From an uncultured Porphyromonas sp. (GTDB taxonomy: Bacteria; Bacteroidota; Bacteroidia; Bacteroidales; Porphyromonadaceae), in NCBI RefSeq assembly GCF_938023125.1, contig NZ_CALHDW010000007.1, forward strand, positions 1-64,000: a stretch of DNA of 64,000 bases, written 5' to 3'. The notes beneath the pieces were generated by a model that was not told where the DNA came from, did not search any database, and saw only the letters and a list, made by a program, of their open reading frames with translations. Shown in pieces: positions 24,910 to 33,462 of this stretch. The position numbers were made by a program, and so were the translations under genes. Each line of letters begins with the position of its first letter. Position 1 is the stretch's first letter.

Positions 24910-26295
24910 TTATTTATTATCGTGAATCCAACCTGGATACTTGAAGTCACAATTGCGATAGCCCTCAGCAACTTCGATAAATGTTTTGAGTTGTTGTGTG
25001 CGCACCCAATCGTCCAATTCCTGGTTTCGCTTTTTCTGTAGAGCCATTTCCTTGATCGTTTGATAGTCTTCGGTAAGCGTGGCGCGGTGAGCATCATACT
25101 TATTACGAAGCTTTACAATCAAGACTTCTCTATTGCCTTTGTCGTTGATCATGACGAAAGCGCGAGATACGTCTCCTACCTTCAAGTTGGCCACTTCTCG
25201 GCTGATATCCTGAGGAAGCTCTTCAAGGGGGAAGAAAGAACTACCGGAATAGGTGCTTTGGTAGTTGGCATTCACGAGAAGTCCATTGCTATTACTGGTG
25301 TCTTCGTCTTGCGAATATTTAGCAACAGCATCCTCAAAGGTGAGGGTACCACTCGTTATCTGTCCGGCGATACTGTCGAGCTTTATAACCTCTGTTTCAA
25401 GGGCTTCGTCAGAAACTTTGGGGCGTAAGAGAATGTGACGGAAGTTGATAAGATCGCCACGTTTTTCTATGATTTGTACGATATGATAGCCCTCTTCACT
25501 TTGGATAATGGGAGAAACACGTTTATTGTTGGGCATATCGAAGAGAATGCGAGCGAACTCATTTTCCAGACTCGTCTTCGCCACAAAGCCATATTCTCCA
25601 CCATTGAGGGCGGTACGAGTGTCTTCGCTGTATAGGCGAGCAAGAGTGGAGAACGAAGATTTTCCGGAGTTAACCTCTTCTGAGTATTCGCGAAGCTTTT
25701 GTTTGATACGATCGATCTCCGATAGCTTTACAATAGGCTTGCGCACAACCTTTTGCACCTCTAGTAGGGTAGGGATATAGGGTAGAGAGTCTGTAGGAAT
25801 AGAGGCAAAGTAAGCACGAATTTCGGAGGGACTTACCGAGATGTTCGACACGAGTTTCTGCTGCATGGCACGCACGATCTCTCCGCTTTTTGCTTGTCGT
25901 CTCTGGTCCTCTCTAATCTGTGTTAGATTCTTATTGAAGTACTCTTCGAGTTTTTCTTTAGAACCCACTTCCGCTATCATTCCCTGGATATTGGCTTCTA
26001 CGTAGCGATTGATCATCGCATCATCTACCGTGATGCTATCAATTTTTGCTTGGTTGAGGAAGAGCATTTGCACGGCAAGTTGCTCCGGTATAGCGCACTC
26101 TGAGTTGGCATCTAGGCGTACACCTTGAGAGAGAAGGCGTAGCTTTTGATATTCTACATCGGAGCGAAGGATAGCTTCATCCCCCACCATCCAAACGACT
26201 TCGTCTATGACTTGCTGAGCCAATAGGGTGCATATGGAGACACATGATAGCCCGATAGCTAGGATCCAAGGGCGTAGTGAGTTGAGTCTTTTCAT
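24910..26295 (-). CDS. Periplasmic parvulin-type peptidyl-prolyl isomerase (SurA-like)
   Basis: The 461-residue protein has a signal peptide (through SICTLLAQ), a SurA N-like helical domain (about 25-165), and two parvulin-like regions. These are about 175-280 (FSTLARLYSEDTRTALNGGEYGF) and 285-395 (INFRHILLRPK, then FEDAVAKYSQDEDTSNSNGL). A C-terminal helix follows. SurA-type chaperones escort unfolded outer-membrane proteins across the periplasm, which fits with the OstA-like gene next to it. The first parvulin domain lacks the usual RHIL entry motif (it has LEVQKVVRK), so probably only the second keeps isomerase features. It is 37 nt from recQ and 71 nt from the OstA-like gene on the same strand. 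Confidence 0.88.
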   Translation of the reverse strand: MKRLNSLRPWILAIGLSCVSICTLLAQQVIDEVVWMVGDEAILRSDVEYQKLRLLSQGVRLDANSECAIPEQLAVQMLFLNQAKIDSITVDDAMINRYVEANIQGMIAEVGSKEKLEEYFNKNLTQIREDQRRQAKSGEIVRAMQQKLVSNISVSPSEIRAYFASIPTDSLPYIPTLLEVQKVVRKPIVKLSEIDRIKQKLREYSEEVNSGKSSFSTLARLYSEDTRTALNGGEYGFVAKTSLENEFARILFDMPNNKRVSPIIQSEEGYHIVQIIEKRGDLINFRHILLRPKVSDEALETEVIKLDSIAGQITSGTLTFEDAVAKYSQDEDTSNSNGLLVNANYQSTYSGSSFFPLEELPQDISREVANLKVGDVSRAFVMINDKGNREVLIVKLRNKYDAHRATLTEDYQTIKEMALQKKRNQELDDWVRTQQLKTFIEVAEGYRNCDFKYPGWIHDNK

Positions 26296-26332
26296 TTTCT
26301 TTGTTGCTTAGAGAAATGGGGGTTGGGCTAGG

Positions 26333-28507
26333 TTAATTGGCCTGCTCGGATATGAACTTGATGCGGATAAGGCGTAGCTCCTCTAGCGAATAAACATCGC
26401 CAAACTCATCGAGTACAGCATCAATGGAGTCAGTCTCAGATTGCTTGAGGTAGGTGTACACCTCCAAAACATCACTATCATCCATTATTTCTTTGATGGC
26501 ATAGTCGATATTGATGCCCGTTCCGGAATATACGATTTCTTCCAACTCAGTGAGGAGTTCGTCGATCTCTAAGTTGTTGAAGAAAGCGATGTCTTCGAGT
26601 GATACCTTGCGGTCAATTTGCTCAATAATTGAGAGCTTGATCTTAGACTTATTGGGGATGGTACGCACATGGAAGTCTATGGGGCGCTCTATTTCGTTCT
26701 CCTCCACATGTTTGCGGATGAGCTTGAGGAATTCGGCACCGTAGCGCTTTACCTTACTCGAACTTACACCGGGAATGTTTTGTAATTCCTCTTCGGTGGT
26801 GGGGTAGAGTGTGGCCATAGCCTTGAGAGAGGCATCTTGGAATATTACGTAAGCAGGCACCTTTAGCTGTAGAGCCATCGTCTTACGAAACTCTTTCATG
26901 ATGGAAAAAAGCTCAGGGTCTCCAGCCTCTCCGGAAGCATCCTCCTTACCCATCATGGCATCCTCATCATCCTCTTGATCATCAATTACGATCTCGAATT
27001 TAGTAGGCTTCTTTAGGAACTTTTTCCCCTTTGCCGTTACCTTTAGGATACCATAGTTCTCGACATCCTTGTCTATAAAACCACCTATCACAGCTTGGCT
27101 AATGACGCACTGCCATAGATCGGCATCCACATCACTTCCTTGTCCGAAGCACTCTAGCTCGGTATGGCCATAGGCTTCTGTATCCGCAGTATTCACGCCT
27201 CGTAGCACGTCTACTACGTATTCTGCTTTGAATTTTTCTTTGAGTGCGAGTACCGTCTCTATGAGAGATTGTAACCACTCACTTGCGTTTAATTTCTTTT
27301 TTGACATCGTACAATTGTCACAATTTCCACAATTCTCCTCTCTGTATTCTTCTCCAAAATAATGAAGTAGGAGCTTGCGCCTACATAGGGCGGACTCGGC
27401 ATAGTTACTTGTTTCGGCAAGCAGTTGTTTGCCTATCTCTCGCTCACTATTGCTCTTGTCTTGCATAAACTTTTCCAACCGTTGCATGTCGCTTTGGCTG
27501 TAGTAAGCAATACAGACTCCCTCTCCTCCGTCTCTCCCCGCTCTACCGGTCTCTTGATAATATCCCTCGAGACTTTTGGGCATATCGTAGTGAATGACAA
27601 AGCGCACGTCCGGCTTGTCTATCCCCATGCCAAAGGCAATGGTTGCCACGATAACTTGGCACTCCTCGCTAAGGAATGCATCCTGATTAGCAGCTCGCTC
27701 TTGTGCATCCAAACCGGCATGGTAAGGAAGGGCACGGATACCATTAATTCGAAGAATCTCGGCAAAAGTAGTGACTTTGCTCCGACTCATGCAATAGACT
27801 ATGCCACTTTTTTGAGGGTTTGAGAGAACAAATCGAACAATATTTCGGTCAACATCCTCATTTTTAGGGAGTATGCTGTAGAAAAGATTGGGTCGATTAA
27901 ATGAGGATCGGAAGATGTGAGCTTGAGGAATTTGCAGGGTTCGCAGAATATCGTGCTCCACCTTGGGAGTAGCTGTTGCCGTGAGAGCAATGATAGGACG
28001 ACGTCCTATAACATCGATCATCGGGCGTATCTTGCGGTACTCAGGACGGAAGTCGTGCCCCCACTCCGAGATGCAATGAGCCTCGTCTATGGCAAAGAAG
28101 GAAATAGAAATAGATTGTAAGAAAGATTGATTCTCTTCCTTTGTGAGACACTCTGGGGTAACATAGAGAAGCTTGGTACGTCCCGCTAGAGTATCTTGTC
28201 GCACAAGATCCATTTGACTCTTGCGTAGAGACGAATTAAAGAAGTGCACTACACAGTCGTCATTACAGTAGCTACGTAAAGCATCTACTTGGTTCTTCAT
28301 AAGAGCAATGAGAGGAGAGATGATAATTGCCGTCCCCTCAGAGATAAGGGCGGGCAACTGGTAACACATACTTTTCCCCCCTCCGGTAGGCATCAACACA
28401 AAACAATCCTCGCCCTCCAATAGGGCGCAAATAATCTCTTCTTGGTGATTCTTGAATGTCTCGAAGCCAAAGTGCTCTTTGAGATGAGCCAGTAGGGTTA
28501 GATCCAT
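26333..28507 (-). CDS. recQ: ATP-dependent DNA helicase RecQ
   Basis: This is a 3'-5' DNA helicase of recombination and repair. In 724 residues it has motif 0 and I (GFETFKNHQEEII; MPTGGGKSMCYQLPAL), the DEAH box with the RecQ aromatic loop (IDEAHCISEWGHDFRPEYR), and motif VI (YYQETGRAGRDG). A zinc-binding RQC region follows with Cys in ALCRRKLL and CGNCDNC, then winged helix, an acidic linker (about 500-525) and an HRDC domain (MATLYPTTEEELQNIPGVSSSK). A further C-terminal helical extension of about 110 residues is common in Bacteroidetes RecQ. It sits 35 nt downstream of clpX. Confidence 0.95.
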   Translation of the reverse strand: MDLTLLAHLKEHFGFETFKNHQEEIICALLEGEDCFVLMPTGGGKSMCYQLPALISEGTAIIISPLIALMKNQVDALRSYCNDDCVVHFFNSSLRKSQMDLVRQDTLAGRTKLLYVTPECLTKEENQSFLQSISISFFAIDEAHCISEWGHDFRPEYRKIRPMIDVIGRRPIIALTATATPKVEHDILRTLQIPQAHIFRSSFNRPNLFYSILPKNEDVDRNIVRFVLSNPQKSGIVYCMSRSKVTTFAEILRINGIRALPYHAGLDAQERAANQDAFLSEECQVIVATIAFGMGIDKPDVRFVIHYDMPKSLEGYYQETGRAGRDGGEGVCIAYYSQSDMQRLEKFMQDKSNSEREIGKQLLAETSNYAESALCRRKLLLHYFGEEYREENCGNCDNCTMSKKKLNASEWLQSLIETVLALKEKFKAEYVVDVLRGVNTADTEAYGHTELECFGQGSDVDADLWQCVISQAVIGGFIDKDVENYGILKVTAKGKKFLKKPTKFEIVIDDQEDDEDAMMGKEDASGEAGDPELFSIMKEFRKTMALQLKVPAYVIFQDASLKAMATLYPTTEEELQNIPGVSSSKVKRYGAEFLKLIRKHVEENEIERPIDFHVRTIPNKSKIKLSIIEQIDRKVSLEDIAFFNNLEIDELLTELEEIVYSGTGINIDYAIKEIMDDSDVLEVYTYLKQSETDSIDAVLDEFGDVYSLEELRLIRIKFISEQAN

Positions 28508-28542
28508 GTTAGAGGAGTGGGGGATAGAATGTAATCTCTCTT

Positions 28543-29805
28543 CTAATTGCGAATATGCAGTTCCTTGCTATGCTCTTGTGCGTATTCTCGTGTTACGAGA
28601 AGCTCTGAAACGTCAGTACTACCCGGGAGGGTGTACATTGCTTCCATCATGATTGTCTCCACCACGGAGCGAAGTCCTCTAGCTCCTAGCTCCTCTTTGA
28701 TCGTTTTGTCTACGATATAGTCAAGGGCCTCTTCGGTGAATTGGAGCTTGATGCCATCCATGGCAAAGAGTTTTTCGTACTGACCTATGATGGAGTTTTT
28801 AGGTTCCGTAAGGATGCTCTTGAGGGTACTCCTCTCTAGAGGATCGAGATAGGTGAGGATGGGGAGGCGCCCAAGGATCTCGGGGATAAGCCCATAGGCT
28901 CTGAGATCTTGGTGGGAGACATGTTTGAGAAGATGCTGTGGATCTACATGAGTACGCTCTCCATCTTCTTGATAACCAATATAGCGCGTATTTAATCTGT
29001 TGGCAATTTTGCGTTCGATACCATCGAAAGCTCCGGCACAGATAAATAGGATATGACGAGTGTTTACTCGGATGAACTTTTGATCGGGGTGCTTACGGCC
29101 GCCTGCAGGGGGTACATTGATAATAGACCCCTCAAGCAATTTGAGTAGCCCTTGTTGCACACCCTCTCCGCTTACATCGCGAGTGATAGAGGGATTATCA
29201 CTTTTGCGTGCGATCTTATCAATCTCATCAATGAAAACAATCCCACGTTCTGCTGCTTTCTCGTCGTAGTTGCATGCTTGCAAGAGACGAGTGAGGATAC
29301 TCTCAATATCTTCGCCTACATAACCGGCTTCGGTAAGCACGGTAGCATCTGCAATAGCAAAGGGTACGTCCAGCATTCGTGCAATGGTCTGGGCAAGAAG
29401 TGTCTTACCCGTACCTGTGGGCCCTACCATGATGATATTGCTTTTCTCTACTTCAATATCTTCGTCATTGGGGACCTGGAGCACTCGTTTGTAGTGATTG
29501 TATACAGCAACCGAAAGGTATTTTTTTGCCGCATCTTGCCCAACTACGTATTGGTCTAAGAAGGCTTTAATATCTTTGGGTCGGGGTAATTTCTCAAAAT
29601 ATAGATCTGCTTTTGGAGGGTTCTCTACTGCGCTATCTACAGGGGCGGGGCCCATCGCTTGGCGGATCATCTTGTTCATTTCGTTGATACAAAGATCGCA
29701 TATAGCTACACCTTCTTCTCCTTGTATCAAGAAGTTAACGTCTGCTTCCCCACGTCCACAGTAGCTGCAATGTTTCTGATTGTTGTCTTTCTTTTTAGGA
29801 GCCAT
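28543..29805 (-). CDS. clpX: ATP-dependent Clp protease ATP-binding subunit ClpX
   Basis: ClpX is the AAA+ unfoldase that feeds substrates to ClpP. The 420-residue protein has the N-terminal four-Cys zinc domain (CSYCGRGEADVNF; CDLC), Walker A GPTGTGKT, and Walker B IVFIDEIDKI. The pore-loop motif is AGYVGED, sensor and arginine-finger regions are present (EILGRLPILTYLDPL), and the ClpP-contacting loop is probably near FDGIERKI. The order zinc domain then AAA+ module matches the standard. It lies 49 nt downstream of clpP and upstream of recQ on the same strand. Confidence 0.97.
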   Translation of the reverse strand: MAPKKKDNNQKHCSYCGRGEADVNFLIQGEEGVAICDLCINEMNKMIRQAMGPAPVDSAVENPPKADLYFEKLPRPKDIKAFLDQYVVGQDAAKKYLSVAVYNHYKRVLQVPNDEDIEVEKSNIIMVGPTGTGKTLLAQTIARMLDVPFAIADATVLTEAGYVGEDIESILTRLLQACNYDEKAAERGIVFIDEIDKIARKSDNPSITRDVSGEGVQQGLLKLLEGSIINVPPAGGRKHPDQKFIRVNTRHILFICAGAFDGIERKIANRLNTRYIGYQEDGERTHVDPQHLLKHVSHQDLRAYGLIPEILGRLPILTYLDPLERSTLKSILTEPKNSIIGQYEKLFAMDGIKLQFTEEALDYIVDKTIKEELGARGLRSVVETIMMEAMYTLPGSTDVSELLVTREYAQEHSKELHIRN

Positions 29806-29854
29806 CTCTCTTTTTTCTGGAGGAGTACTATCTATCTCTCTGTATGGAAGTCAA

Positions 29855-30541
29855 TCAGTCTTCTTTCTTTTGTTTGGGGCTAAGGACCTTGTCGATCATG
29901 CCATAGGTTTGAGCCTCTGTGGCCGTCATCCACTTGTCCCGATCGCTGTCGCGTTCAATAACCTCTAGTGGTTGCCCGGAGTGATCAGAGATGATTTTAT
30001 AGAGCTCTCCCTTCACACGCAAGATCTCTTTTGCTGCGATTTCGATATCACTAGCTTGCCCTTGCATCCCCCCTAGAGGCTGGTGGATCATAACACGAGA
30101 GTGCGGTAGTGCAAACCTTTTTCCGTGAGTGCCGGCTACTAGTAGTACTGCCGCCATGGAAGCGGCCATCCCTGTACAGATAGTAGATACGTCGCAACTG
30201 ATATACTGCATTGTGTCGTAGATCCCATAACCGGCATATACGGATCCTCCTGGGGAGTTGATATAAATAGAAATGTCTTTCCCGGGATCGGAGCTATCCA
30301 AGAATAGTAGTTGTGCTTGGATTACGTTGGCGGTATAATCGTCTACTCCCGCACCAAGGAAAATGATTCGATCCATCATAAGACGAGAGAATACGTCCAT
30401 TTGAGCCACATTGAGCTGGCGTTCTTCTATGATGGTAGGGGATACATAACCTCCGTTTGCGGATATGTAATGGTGTAGGGTATTGCTGTTGAGCCCTAGC
30501 TTACGGGTTGCAAAGTGCTTAAATTCGTCTTGTACTGTCAT
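29855..30541 (-). CDS. clpP: ATP-dependent Clp protease proteolytic subunit ClpP
   Basis: ClpP is the barrel-shaped serine protease paired with ClpX. The 228-residue protein has the catalytic Ser in GMAASMAAVLLVAGTHGKR, His in PHSRVMIHQPLGG, and Asp in the DSDRDKWMTATEA segment. The N-terminus MTVQDEFKHFATRKLGLNS is longer than in E. coli but normal for Bacteroidetes. It is the first gene of the clpP-clpX-recQ-surA-like-ostA-like-mutL run. The trigger factor gene tig, which precedes clpP in many genomes, is not adjacent here; clpB is instead. A -7 box lies 83 nt upstream. Confidence 0.96.
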   Translation of the reverse strand: MTVQDEFKHFATRKLGLNSNTLHHYISANGGYVSPTIIEERQLNVAQMDVFSRLMMDRIIFLGAGVDDYTANVIQAQLLFLDSSDPGKDISIYINSPGGSVYAGYGIYDTMQYISCDVSTICTGMAASMAAVLLVAGTHGKRFALPHSRVMIHQPLGGMQGQASDIEIAAKEILRVKGELYKIISDHSGQPLEVIERDSDRDKWMTATEAQTYGMIDKVLSPKQKKED

Positions 30542-30623
30542 CTTGTATCTGTTGCTATCTCTATGCTTATAAGATGCCTTTAGGGTAGGTAAGCCCCCAA
30601 GAGAGACTTCCTATCCATCAAAA

Positions 30624-30631
30624 CAAAGGTA
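30624..30631 (-). promoter_or_regulatory. -7 promoter box (TACCTTTG) for clpP and the downstream run
   Basis: Minus-strand TACCTTTG matches TAnnTTTG, 83 nt upstream of the clpP ATG in an A/T-rich stretch. Confidence 0.6.
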
Positions 30632-30783
30632 ATAAAAACAATAACAATAATCTCCCCCTTTCATCCATCTCTCAAGCAAGAGGAGGGGGAGCAATGGTAT
30701 GCTAGAGGGGTGTTTCGGAATCTCTTCTTAGAAGACATACTTCTTACTTCCCCTCTGGTAGAGAATCTATTGACGGCAAAAGA

Positions 30784-30821
30784 AAGAATTACAGCCCATG
30801 GACTTCTTCTCCACGGGCTGT
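30784..30821 (-). terminator. Terminator immediately after clpB
   Basis: A 12-bp stem (30791-30802 with 30810-30821) with one wobble and a 7-nt loop starts 5 nt past the clpB stop. TTCTTTCTTTT follows on the minus strand. Confidence 0.8.
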
Positions 30822-30826
30822 AAAAT

Positions 30827-32995
30827 TTAGATATTGGTAAACGTGAACTTTTTCGTCTCTGCATCCACATCAATATGGATGGGGCGCTCCTTGTCAACAC
30901 TATTCCCCAGTAAAGCCTTTGAGAGTTCGTTGAGGATCTCTCTCTGCAATACACGCTTGAGAGCTCGTGCCCCGAACTCAGGGCTATATCCCAGCTCTGT
31001 GAGTCGAGCAACGGCAGCGTCTGAGTAAGTCAGCTCTATGTCGCTACTCTTTAGGAGTGCGCCAATAGACTGTAGCTGTAGACGTACGATGCTTGCAATC
31101 TCTTGTGCAGTGAGGGGCTTAAACATTACGACTTCGTCAATACGATTGAGGAACTCGGGTCGGATACTTTTTTTGAGGATAGCCCAAACCTCTTCTCGAG
31201 CCTCTTCTTCTACTCTTTCCCTATTCTCCGGGGTAATGTGGGCGAACTTTTGGTTAATCTCGTAGCTCCCTAAGTTGCTCGTCATTATGATGATCGTATG
31301 CTTGAAATTGACTACATGCCCCTTGTTGTCTGTTAGACGACCATCGTCTAAAACCTGCAACAGAAGATTGAATACATCGGGATGTGCTTTTTCGATTTCA
31401 TCGAATAGAACCACAGAGTAGGGCTTGCGTCGTATGGCTTCGGTAAGCTGTCCGCCTTCTTCGTATCCAACATACCCTGGAGGAGCACCAATCAATCGGG
31501 TGGCACTGAACTTCTCTTGATATTCGCTCATATCAATACGAGTCATCATGCTTTCGTCATCGAAAAGCACCTCAGCCATAGCCTTGGCAAGTTCGGTCTT
31601 TCCGACTCCTGTGGTACCCAAGAATATGAAGCTTCCGATAGGGCGACGGAGGTCTTGTAGACCGGCACGAGAGCGACGTACAGCATCGGAAACCACGCGT
31701 ATAGCTTCGTCTTGTCCAACCACCCTCTTGTGCAATTCTTCCTCTAGGTGGAGTAGCTTTTCTCGCTCACTCATAAGCATACGATTCACGGGTATACCGG
31801 TCCATTTTGCTACAATTTCGGCAATTTCGTCGCTGCCCACCTCTTCTTTGATAAGAGGTTCTCCTGAGCGTATCTCCTCTAATCTCTTTCGTTCTTCTTC
31901 TACTCGGGCATCAATATCTCGTATCTTACCATAGCGGATCTCTGCTACTTTGCCATAATCCCCTTCCCGCTCGGCCTTATCAGCTTGAATGGAAAGTTGC
32001 TCCTTGTCGGACTTCAATTGCTGGATGGTGTTGATGATCGTCTTCTCCTTATTCCAGCGAGATGATAGTTCGCTTTCTTGTTTACGGAGCTCTTCAATCT
32101 CTTGGGAGAGCTGAGACACTTTTTCCTTGTCGTGCTCCCTCTTGATTGCTTCGCGTTCAATCTCAAGTTGCTTGACACGTCGACTTATTTCGTCTAACTC
32201 TTCGGGTTGAGAGTCGATTTGAATACGTAGTCGTGCAGCCGCTTCGTCTATCAAGTCAATGGCTTTGTCCGGCAAAAATCGGTCTGTGATGTAGCGGTGT
32301 GATAGATGTACTGCGGATAGAATGGCCTCATCGAGGATACGGACTTTGTGGTGATTCTCGTAACGCTCTTTGAGCCCACGTAAAATGGAGATAGAGGCAA
32401 GTTCGTCGGGTTCTGAGACCATTACCATTTGGAATCGGCGCTCCAAGGCCTTATCCACTTCGAAATACTTTCGGTATTCGTCTAGAGTAGTTGCTCCGAT
32501 AGCACGTAGTTCGCCTCGGGCTAAAGCCGGCTTTAGAATATTGGCCGCATCCATGGCTCCGGAGCTTTTACCGGCTCCTACTAGGGTGTGAATCTCATCG
32601 ATGAACAAGAGAATTTGTCCCTGGCTTTCCACCACTTCGTGTACGACCCCTTTGAGGCGTTCTTCGAATTCGCCCTGATATTTAGCCCCTGCAATGAGGG
32701 CTCCCATGTCGAGGGAGAATATCTTTTTGTCTCGAAGATTCTCTGGTACGTCACCACGAATAATACGATGTGCAAGCCCCTCTACAATGGCTGTTTTACC
32801 CACCCCCGGCTCTCCGATTAAGATGGGGTTGTTTTTTGTTCTTCGGGATAATATTTGCAACACACGGCGAATTTCGTCATCACGCCCTATTACGGGATCT
32901 AGCTTTCCCGCACTAGCAGCTTGACAAAGGTCGCGAGCGTAAAGGCTGAGAGCACTCTGTTGCTGAGTCGTTGATTGTCTGTTTTGAGTTTCCAT
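30827..32995 (-). CDS. clpB: ClpB-type disaggregase lacking the N-terminal domain
   Basis: The 722-residue Hsp100 chaperone dissolves protein aggregates together with DnaK. The protein begins METQNRQSTTQQQSALSLYA and goes straight into the first AAA+ module (LDPVIGRDDEIRR; Walker A GEPGVGKT; Walker B LLFIDEIHTL). It then has the ClpB coiled-coil middle domain (about 265-370) and the second AAA+ module (Walker A GTTGVGKT; VVLFDEIEKAHPDVFN; C-terminal SPEFGARALKRVL). Usual ClpB is about 860 residues; the roughly 140-residue Clp_N domain is absent. The 200 bases upstream contain no remnant of it, since a tRNA gene and its terminator are there. E. coli makes a comparable short form by internal initiation; here only the short form can be encoded. 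Confidence 0.93.
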   Translation of the reverse strand: METQNRQSTTQQQSALSLYARDLCQAASAGKLDPVIGRDDEIRRVLQILSRRTKNNPILIGEPGVGKTAIVEGLAHRIIRGDVPENLRDKKIFSLDMGALIAGAKYQGEFEERLKGVVHEVVESQGQILLFIDEIHTLVGAGKSSGAMDAANILKPALARGELRAIGATTLDEYRKYFEVDKALERRFQMVMVSEPDELASISILRGLKERYENHHKVRILDEAILSAVHLSHRYITDRFLPDKAIDLIDEAAARLRIQIDSQPEELDEISRRVKQLEIEREAIKREHDKEKVSQLSQEIEELRKQESELSSRWNKEKTIINTIQQLKSDKEQLSIQADKAEREGDYGKVAEIRYGKIRDIDARVEEERKRLEEIRSGEPLIKEEVGSDEIAEIVAKWTGIPVNRMLMSEREKLLHLEEELHKRVVGQDEAIRVVSDAVRRSRAGLQDLRRPIGSFIFLGTTGVGKTELAKAMAEVLFDDESMMTRIDMSEYQEKFSATRLIGAPPGYVGYEEGGQLTEAIRRKPYSVVLFDEIEKAHPDVFNLLLQVLDDGRLTDNKGHVVNFKHTIIIMTSNLGSYEINQKFAHITPENRERVEEEAREEVWAILKKSIRPEFLNRIDEVVMFKPLTAQEIASIVRLQLQSIGALLKSSDIELTYSDAAVARLTELGYSPEFGARALKRVLQREILNELSKALLGNSVDKERPIHIDVDAETKKFTFTNI

Positions 32996-33146
32996 AGGTC
33001 AATGCTTTATTATTTGCAAAAAATAGATACAAAAAATATGCCTTGCCCTGATTTATCAGACAAAATGTCCAATTAATGCCGTTTTGTACGTTTTTTTCGG
33101 CCAATGATTACAAGGGGTATTGAGAAGCCCTCCAGAGAGGAGGCCT

Positions 33147-33186
33147 AAAAAAGACGTGCTGAATAAAGATTTACTCAACACGTCTT
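33147..33186 (-). terminator. Terminator after tRNA-Pro
   Basis: On the minus strand AAGACGTGTTGA (33175-33186) pairs with TCAGCACGTCTT (33151-33162) with one wobble and is followed by TTTTAGG. It lies 10 nt past the tRNA 3' end and separates it from clpB. Confidence 0.85.
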
Positions 33187-33195
33187 CCTATTTGT

Positions 33196-33271
33196 TGGTC
33201 GGGATGAGAAGACTCGAACTTCCGACCTCCACGTCCCGAACGTGGCGCGCTACCAACTGTGCTACATCCCG
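33196..33271 (-). tRNA. tRNA-Pro (anticodon CGG), CCA encoded
   Basis: The minus strand folds as a standard 76-nt cloverleaf. The acceptor stem is CGGGATG with CATCCCG, there is a D-arm with AGTTGGTAGC, and the anticodon stem CCACG/CGTGG has loop TTCGGGA giving anticodon CGG. The T-arm has GTTCGAGTC. The discriminator A is followed by an encoded CCA (33196-33198). Confidence 0.95.
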
Positions 33272-33288
33272 ATGGATTTTTCCGCCCA

Positions 33289-33296
33289 CAAAGGTA
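33289..33296 (-). promoter_or_regulatory. -7 promoter box (TACCTTTG) for tRNA-Pro
   Basis: Minus-strand TACCTTTG matches TAnnTTTG, 17 nt before the mature tRNA 5' end. Confidence 0.6.
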
Positions 33297-33390
33297 ATAA
33301 GAATATTAGACTTAGCCATATGATAGCTACTAAAAGGCGGAAACGAAGAGGGGAGAAGGTAGCGTTTTTTGCAAAAGATCCCCTATAAAC

Positions 33391-33425
33391 CGAAAAACCC
33401 CTCACCCCAAATATGGAGCGAGAGG
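33391..33425 (-). terminator. Terminator at the end of the ftsA-to-LRR cluster
   Basis: On the minus strand CCTCTCGCTCC (33415-33425) pairs with GGGGTGAGGGG (33398-33408) using several G-U pairs and is followed by TTTTTCGG. It lies about 40 nt past the LRR-lipoprotein stop. Confidence 0.7.
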
Positions 33426-33462
33426 CTTTTGTGTATTCTCTCCCAAATGGGAACGGAATCGT

